Below are positions 4,945 to 9,364 of a DNA stretch of 9,364 bases, piece by piece; the stretch's first letter is position 1; the number at the start of each line of letters is the position of its first letter. The stretch covers positions 1 to 9,364 of the forward strand of contig JAEEOD010000352.1 in assembly GCA_016284115.1 (NCBI GenBank). Reading direction: 5' to 3'. The notes beneath the pieces were generated by a model. It was not told the DNA's origin, ran no database searches, and saw only the letters and a program-made list of their open reading frames with translations. A program made the translations under genes and the position numbers. The stretch is from Bacteroidaceae bacterium. Its GTDB lineage: Bacteria; Bacteroidota; Bacteroidia; Bacteroidales; Bacteroidaceae.

Positions 4945-7167
4945 ATGAAGAAAGACAAAACGGTTGCATGCCTCTTGCTGGCAGCATGCCTCTTGCCACT
5001 GCATGCGCAAGAGCAACCCAAAGACTCGCTGCGCGAGGTGATGTTGGAAGGAGTAGAAGTGATGGCTACGCGTGCTTCACAAACTACGCCAATGGCATTT
5101 ACCAACATTTCAAGAGAAGAAATCAAGAAAGTAAACTTTGGACAAGATATCCCTTATCTGCTGAGCATGACTCCTGGTGCCATTACCACCAGCGATGCAG
5201 GAGCTGGTATTGGCTATACCACTATCAGGGTGAGGGGTACCGATGCAACTCGCATTAATGTTACAGCCAATGGCATACCCGTGAACGATGCTGAAAGTCA
5301 TGCTGTGTTCTGGGTCAACCTGCCCGACCTGGCATCAAGTGTGAAGGACATGCAGGTACAACGAGGTGTGGGTACCAGCACCAATGGGGCAGGTGCCTTT
5401 GGAGCATCTATTAATATGCAGACAGGAGGCTTGTCCACACTGCCATATGCAGAGTTCAATGGCTCTGCCGGTTCGTTTGGCACCCATAAAGAAACGTTGA
5501 ATGTGGGGACTGGCTTGTTGAATGGACATTGGACTTTCGATGCCCGACTGAGTCATATCGCTACTGATGGCTATATCGATCGTGCCAGTGTTAGACTCAA
5601 CTCCTATTACCTGCAGGGCGCCTGGTATGGCGAACACACTAATATCAAGTTGATTTCATTCGCTGGAGACGAGCGCACCTATCATGCATGGAACTATGCC
5701 TCTAAGGAGGAGATGGCAAAATATGGCAGAACTTATAACTCTTGTGGTGAGTATTACGATGAGCAAGGAAACCGTCAGTATTATAAAGACCAAACCGACA
5801 ACTATATACAAAAGAATTGGCAGCTGCTGCTTAATCACAGCTTCTCTGATGCCTTGAAACTCAACGTAGGTCTGCATTACACCAAGGGGGATGGCTACTA
5901 TCAGGAGTACAAGACTAACAGAAAACTCATTGAATATGGTATGCAGCCGTTTGAGAAAGATGGTGAGCTGATAAAGAAGAGCGACTTGGTGCGCAAGAAA
6001 GTGATGGATAACTGGTTCTTGGGTGGTGTATTTTCGCTCAACTACCAATATGGTGGTTGGAATGCTGCCTTAGGCGGAGGATTCAACCGTTATGATGGCG
6101 ACCACTTCGGACGTGTACTTTGGGTAAAGCAGAGTGGGGGCGATGCTAACCCAGACCGAAACTATTACTTCAATAATGCCACCAAGAATGACGGTAATAT
6201 CTATGCTAAAGCCAGCTATACTTTCCTCAACGGTTTGACGGCATATGCTGATTTGCAGTATCGTCATATTGACTATAATATCTTGGGGGAGAACGATAAA
6301 ATGGATGGTGATATTCACCAGCATTTTGATGTAAAGGAACATTTTGATTTCTTTAACCCCAAAGCTGGTCTCTCTTGGGAGATCGATCGTAACCATCGTC
6401 TCTATGGCTCTGTGGCTGTAGCACAAAAAGAACCCACTCGTAACAACTATACTGATGGTAACAGTAATGACTTGCCCACGTCTGAGAAACTCACTGACTT
6501 TGAGTTAGGCTATCATTACACAGGCTCCTGGTTCAATGGTGGTATCAACTTCTATTACATGAATTACAAAGACCAACTTGTGCTGACGGGTGAGTTGAAC
6601 GAGATAGGTGAACCTATGGCGGTGAATATGCCAAAAAGCTACCGCATGGGTGTGGAACTGATGGCAGGCATCAACCTTCCTATGGGTCTCTCTTGGGAGG
6701 CCAATGCCACCCTGAGCCGCAACCGCATCAAAGATTTTACAGAAACGCTTTATGATGATAACACCTATGAGGCCTGGCAAATCAATCATGGCGATACACA
6801 CATAGCCTTCTCGCCCAGTGTTATCATCAACAACCGACTGGCTTATAGCTACAAAGGTTTTGATGTGGCCTTGCAGACGCAATATGTGAGTCGGCAGTTC
6901 ATGACCAACGCTGATGTTACAGAAACGTTGCTGGATGCCTATTGTATAAGCAACTTGCATTTGGCATATACTTTTAAGATGCGTGCAGCAAAGAGCATCA
7001 CGATAGGCTGTACCATCTACAACCTCTTCAATGAGGAATACGAGAATAACGGTTATGCCGGTAGTGGGTACTATACTGATAATGGTCAGATAATCAGATA
7101 TAACTATGCAGGCTATGCCGCACAGGCTGGCATCAATGCATTGGCGAACGTAACGCTTAGATTCTAA
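4945..7167 (+). CDS. TonB-dependent outer-membrane receptor, probable thiamine transporter
   Basis: A 740-residue outer-membrane beta-barrel receptor. The signal peptide is residues 1-21 (K2, K3, K5 then a leucine/alanine-rich core, cleavage LHA|Q). The plug domain is about 35-150, with the typical VRGTDATRINVTANGIPVND (90-109) and GAGAFGASINMQT (148-160) motifs. The remainder is the 22-strand barrel, with many alternating aromatic strands and a C-terminal aromatic residue (VTLRF). Unlike SusC proteins it has no N-terminal carboxypeptidase-like domain, fitting a vitamin or metal receptor. Substrate is inferred from context: it is the first gene after a TPP riboswitch and is followed by pnuT and thiamine pyrophosphokinase, the arrangement known for thiamine uptake in Bacteroides (OMthi-PnuT-Tnr3). 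Free thiamine or TPP could each be the cargo. A start is set by the GGAAAG site eight bases upstream of the ATG. Confidence 0.92.
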   Translation: MKKDKTVACLLLAACLLPLHAQEQPKDSLREVMLEGVEVMATRASQTTPMAFTNISREEIKKVNFGQDIPYLLSMTPGAITTSDAGAGIGYTTIRVRGTDATRINVTANGIPVNDAESHAVFWVNLPDLASSVKDMQVQRGVGTSTNGAGAFGASINMQTGGLSTLPYAEFNGSAGSFGTHKETLNVGTGLLNGHWTFDARLSHIATDGYIDRASVRLNSYYLQGAWYGEHTNIKLISFAGDERTYHAWNYASKEEMAKYGRTYNSCGEYYDEQGNRQYYKDQTDNYIQKNWQLLLNHSFSDALKLNVGLHYTKGDGYYQEYKTNRKLIEYGMQPFEKDGELIKKSDLVRKKVMDNWFLGGVFSLNYQYGGWNAALGGGFNRYDGDHFGRVLWVKQSGGDANPDRNYYFNNATKNDGNIYAKASYTFLNGLTAYADLQYRHIDYNILGENDKMDGDIHQHFDVKEHFDFFNPKAGLSWEIDRNHRLYGSVAVAQKEPTRNNYTDGNSNDLPTSEKLTDFELGYHYTGSWFNGGINFYYMNYKDQLVLTGELNEIGEPMAVNMPKSYRMGVELMAGINLPMGLSWEANATLSRNRIKDFTETLYDDNTYEAWQINHGDTHIAFSPSVIINNRLAYSYKGFDVALQTQYVSRQFMTNADVTETLLDAYCISNLHLAYTFKMRAAKSITIGCTIYNLFNEEYENNGYAGSGYYTDNGQIIRYNYAGYAAQAGINALANVTLRF

Positions 7168-7170
7168 GAC

Positions 7171-7743
7171 ATGCAATTCGATTGGCTTGACATATTTACT
7201 ACCATCCTTGGCTTGATCTATATATGGCTGGAGTACAAAGCGCATATCGGCCTTTGGATTGTAGGCATCATCATGCCTGCCCTTGATGTATTTCTCTACT
7301 ATAATCACGGTTTGTATGGCGATGCGGGCATGGCGGTCTATTATACTTTGGCGGCTGTCTATGGCTTCATAGCTTGGAAGTTGGGAAATCCGAAAGAGAA
7401 AGCACCTCTGAAGATAACTCATACCCCTATACGCATGTACCTTCCTATCCTAGTATTTTTCTTGGTGGCGTGGGCGCTGACTTACTATGTACTCATTAAA
7501 TGGACCAACTCTACTGTGCCTGTACTCGATGCCTTTACTAATGCCCTCTCTTTTGTGGGCTTGTGGGCCTTGTCGCGTAAGTACATTGAGCAGTGGTTTT
7601 TTTGGATTGTGGTCGATGTGGTGTGTACTATTCTTTATGTGCAGAAAGGCATCCCCTTCAAAGCAGGACTCTATGGGCTCTATGTCGTCATTGCCGTCTT
7701 TGGCTATTTCAAATGGATTAAACTGAAGAAAGATGGGAAATAA
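7171..7743 (+). CDS. pnuT: PnuC-family thiamine transporter PnuT
   Basis: A 190-residue inner-membrane protein of the PnuC family (vitamin transporters related in fold to SWEETs). Seven membrane segments are visible at about 7-22, 26-44, 51-70, 88-109, 118-135, 141-158 and 164-183, the three-plus-one-plus-three layout of the family. The conserved EQWFFW segment (140-145) matches the family's E-x-W-x-x-W signature; the C-terminus is short and lysine-rich. Family members move unphosphorylated vitamins by facilitated diffusion and rely on a cytoplasmic kinase for trapping. Here that partner is thiamine pyrophosphokinase next door, with which it overlaps by 11 bases, and the operon is under TPP control; hence PnuT rather than the nicotinamide riboside transporter PnuC. 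Its ATG is three bases after the receptor stop. Confidence 0.9.
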   Translation: MQFDWLDIFTTILGLIYIWLEYKAHIGLWIVGIIMPALDVFLYYNHGLYGDAGMAVYYTLAAVYGFIAWKLGNPKEKAPLKITHTPIRMYLPILVFFLVAWALTYYVLIKWTNSTVPVLDAFTNALSFVGLWALSRKYIEQWFFWIVVDVVCTILYVQKGIPFKAGLYGLYVVIAVFGYFKWIKLKKDGK

Positions 7744-8368
7744 TGTAAAACATAATTGTCTGTTTAACAACGTAGTTTTAGTTGATGGTGATTATCCTAG
7801 TCATGAAATACCTTTGCAAATCTTAGCCAATGCCAAGATGGTTGTTTGTTGCGATGGGGCTGCTGCAAAATACTTGTCAGGAGGTGGTCATCCCACTGCC
7901 ATTGTAGGTGATGGTGACTCAATGCCTGTTGTTTTGAAGGAGCAATATGCCGATATTTGTCATTTCGAAAAGGAGCAAGAAACTAACGACCTAAGCAAGG
8001 CAGTTCGCTACTTGATGTCACAAGGCAAGCGACAATTCGCTATATTGGGTGCAACCGGCAAACGTGAGGATCATACCTTGGGCAATATCTCTTTGCTCAT
8101 CGAATATATGCACCAAGGTGCCGAGGTGCAGATGTTCACTGATTATGGGGTGTTCATTCCTTGTAGTGGCAAAAGCACCTTTAATGTATCTGTAGGCCAG
8201 CAAGTATCAATCTTTAATTTTGGTGCCACAGATTTTGAGAGTCAAGGCTTGAAATATCCTATTTATGACTTTTCTAATTGGTGGCAAGGCACCCTCAATG
8301 AAGCCACCGCTCACCAACTAATCGTTGAGGCTACTGGCGACTATCTGGTGTACCTTCCCTATATGTAG
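7733..8368 (+). CDS. thiN: Thiamine pyrophosphokinase (thiamine diphosphokinase)
   Basis: A 211-residue cytoplasmic enzyme that converts thiamine and ATP to TPP and AMP in one step. The catalytic N-terminal domain shows CCDGAA (39-44), VGDGDSM (58-64, with the metal-binding D60 and D62), NDLSKA (85-90, D86) and GATGKREDHTLGN (106-118), all matching family signatures. The smaller beta C-terminal domain (about 140-211) carries SQGLKYP (170-176) and GTLNEA (186-191), where most members have GTSNE; the change is a small departure. The bacterial gene is called thiN in Bacillus and tnr3 in Bacteroides work. The ATG at 7733 lies inside the end of pnuT, preceded by an A-rich AAGAAAG; a second ATG at 7743 is out of frame and stops at once. 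It makes the ligand of the operon's own riboswitch. Confidence 0.95.
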   Translation: MGNNVKHNCLFNNVVLVDGDYPSHEIPLQILANAKMVVCCDGAAAKYLSGGGHPTAIVGDGDSMPVVLKEQYADICHFEKEQETNDLSKAVRYLMSQGKRQFAILGATGKREDHTLGNISLLIEYMHQGAEVQMFTDYGVFIPCSGKSTFNVSVGQQVSIFNFGATDFESQGLKYPIYDFSNWWQGTLNEATAHQLIVEATGDYLVYLPYM

Positions 8369-8417
8369 CCTGATACATTCGTATTGCTTACTTCGTTATG
8401 ATAGAGATGACTTTTTG

Positions 8418-8454
8418 TCTACTATGGGAGGAATGGCCTTCCTCCCGTAGTAGA
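8418..8454 (+). repeat. Sixteen-base-pair palindromic hairpin in the convergent gap
   Basis: TCTACTATGGGAGGAA (8418-8433) pairs with TTCCTCCCGTAGTAGA (8439-8454) around the loop TGGCC. The only non-Watson-Crick position is 8425/8447, which is a U-G wobble in plus-strand RNA but A-C in minus-strand RNA, so the fold favours the thiN transcript. It starts 50 bases after the thiN stop. No T-run follows it on the plus strand, so it may be an end-processing or termination structure or a copy of an intergenic palindrome family. Confidence 0.75.
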
Positions 8455-8475
8455 AGGCTTGTCTTCCCGTAGTAG
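8443..8475 (+). repeat. Direct repeat of TCCCGTAGTAG
   Basis: The 11-mer TCCCGTAGTAG occurs at 8443-8453 (the right arm of the preceding hairpin) and again at 8465-8475, 22 bases later. The second copy could also pair with the hairpin's left arm, so two alternative stems are possible. Confidence 0.7.
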
Positions 8476-8521
8476 GCGAATCCCTCTCTCGCTGTAATAT
8501 TTCCTATAGATGACAGCAGTA

Positions 8522-8555
8522 TTTGCTATGGGGGTACTCTAATGCCCATAGCAAA
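8522..8555 (-). terminator. Hairpin after thrC, probable transcript end
   Basis: TTTGCTATGGG (8522-8532) and CCCATAGCAAA (8545-8555) form a perfect 11-base-pair inverted repeat with a 12-base loop. It begins six bases past the thrC stop on the minus strand, the position of an intrinsic terminator or a 3'-end stabilising structure. It lacks a U-tract in either direction. Its arms share the CTATGGG core with the hairpin at 8418-8454. The remaining bases between the two hairpins show only a weak GCTGT/ACAGC pair (8491-8495, 8513-8517). Confidence 0.5.
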
Positions 8556-8561
8556 GTTCTC

Positions 8562-9364
8562 TTACTTGGTCGCTAATAGGTAGGCTTTGAAATCGTTGAA
8601 TTGGGCGGTCATGTTGATGCTTTGCTTGGTACCCTTCATGAAGTCTTGCAAGCGTTGGGGGATAGCCACAGGCTCACCGATGATGTGCTCTACTGTGTCC
8701 TTGAACTTAGCAGGGTGGGCGGTCTCGATGAAGAAGCCGGTTTCGCCTGAACGCAGTCCTTCACGCAAAGCACGATGGCCGCAAGCACCATGAGGGTCAA
8801 GTAGATAGCTGTTGGTCTTATATACACAACGAATTTCATCGCCAATTTCCTCATTGGTATAGGTAGCACCGCTGATGTCCTGACAGATAGCAGTATGACT
8901 ATTATTATACAACGTCAATACACGTGCAAAGTTGCTGGGGTCACCAACATCCATCGCATTGGCAATGGTGGCGATGCTGGGACGTGGGTTATACTGACCA
9001 GTCTTCAAGTAATTATAGAAGATATCATTACGGTTGTTGGCGGCAATGAAGCGCTGAATGGGAAGTCCCATACGTTTGCCAAACAACCCCGCAGTAATAT
9101 TGCCGAAATTGCCACTTGGTACGCAACAAACGATATTATCAACTTTGAGTTGAGCAACAGCCCAGAAATAATAGAAGGCTTGGGGTAGGAAACGAGCTAC
9201 GTTGATGGAGTTGGCGCTGGTGAGTTTCATATGAGCATTGAGTTCATTGTCCATAAAAGCCGATTTCACCAACCGCTGACAATCGTCAAAAGTACCATCT
9301 ACTTCCAATGCCGTGATATTCTTGCCCAGGGTGGTGAACTGCTTCTCCTGAATAAGACTAACCT
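8562..9364 (-). CDS. thrC: Threonine synthase, C-terminal part
   Basis: A PLP enzyme that converts O-phosphohomoserine to threonine. The window holds the last 266 codons; the reading frame stays open to the edge, with codons upstream of the TTG at 9308 reading EKQFTTLGKNITALEVDG, an exact family-type continuation, so 9308 is not the start. Visible landmarks are SANSINVARF, the PLP phosphate-binding glycine loop VPSGNFGNITAGL, the NAMDVGDPSNFAR segment, DPHGACGHRAL and the conserved ETAHPAKF near the end. The PLP-binding lysine lies in the missing N-terminal part. It closely resembles the E. coli-type (class I) enzyme. It converges on the thiamine operon with a 193-base gap. In Bacteroidales thrC commonly follows thrA and a phosphoglycerate mutase gene; neither is in view. 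Confidence 0.96.
   Translation of the reverse strand, partial: VSLIQEKQFTTLGKNITALEVDGTFDDCQRLVKSAFMDNELNAHMKLTSANSINVARFLPQAFYYFWAVAQLKVDNIVCCVPSGNFGNITAGLFGKRMGLPIQRFIAANNRNDIFYNYLKTGQYNPRPSIATIANAMDVGDPSNFARVLTLYNNSHTAICQDISGATYTNEEIGDEIRCVYKTNSYLLDPHGACGHRALREGLRSGETGFFIETAHPAKFKDTVEHIIGEPVAIPQRLQDFMKGTKQSINMTAQFNDFKAYLLATK

Noticed and set aside
4966..4989. Lipobox-like LAAC (residues 12-15) in the receptor signal peptide.
   Set aside because: The hydrophobic stretch before Cys15 is too short for a typical lipoprotein signal, TonB-dependent barrels are not normally lipidated, and a standard cleavage site LHA|Q lies six residues further on.
4713..5126. Short open frames on the minus strand across the mscS/thiamine control region.
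   Set aside because: They cover the riboswitch and promoter boxes in antisense and have no recognisable content or ribosome site.
6505..7422. A 305-codon open frame on the minus strand, opposite the receptor and the start of pnuT, with two smaller ones at 5656-6048 and 6070-6426.
   Set aside because: They lie antisense to genes with firm family motifs, run across the receptor/pnuT boundary, and their translations show no domain, signal peptide or repeated pattern. They look like by-products of codon bias in the receptor gene.

Overview
The window looks like chromosomal DNA from the order Bacteroidales, probably a gut or oral relative of Bacteroides, Phocaeicola or Prevotella. The evidence is a gldH lipoprotein gene beside a PSP1/RicT gene and holB, a SusC-like world of TonB-dependent transport, a thiamine cassette of outer-membrane receptor, PnuT and thiamine pyrophosphokinase, and a TAnnTTTG-type -7 promoter box. 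No genus can be fixed from sequence reading alone.

Left block, minus strand (1-4750): mscS, metF, holB, ricT, gldH, and perhaps the first codons of a further gene at the window edge. metF and holB are one base apart, ricT and gldH overlap by ATGA, and the stretch from metF to gldH reads as one operon. It joins one-carbon metabolism, clamp loading, an iron-sulfur regulatory subunit and an envelope lipoprotein. mscS lies upstream on the same strand behind its own promoter and a 93-base gap.

Centre (4751-4944): a compact divergent control region. A minus-strand promoter box serves mscS. On the plus strand a weaker box is followed by a clear thiamine pyrophosphate (TPP) riboswitch. The RNA between aptamer and start codon can fold in two mutually exclusive ways, one of which hides the ribosome binding site. 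This suggests translational control.

Right block, plus strand (4945-8368): a thiamine salvage operon. The TonB-dependent receptor brings thiamine across the outer membrane, PnuT moves it across the inner membrane by facilitated diffusion, and thiamine pyrophosphokinase traps it as TPP, which in turn represses the operon through the riboswitch. Genes are 3 bases apart or overlap by 11.

Right end (8369-9364): a 193-base convergent gap carrying two strong hairpins and several copies of a short CTAYGGG core, then the C-terminal two thirds of threonine synthase on the minus strand, running off the window.

Nearly everything here belongs to known families. I see no undescribed system. The most useful observations are the riboswitch expression platform, the palindromic repeat cluster at 8418-8555, and the homopolymer-rich lysine tail of RicT that is coupled to gldH.
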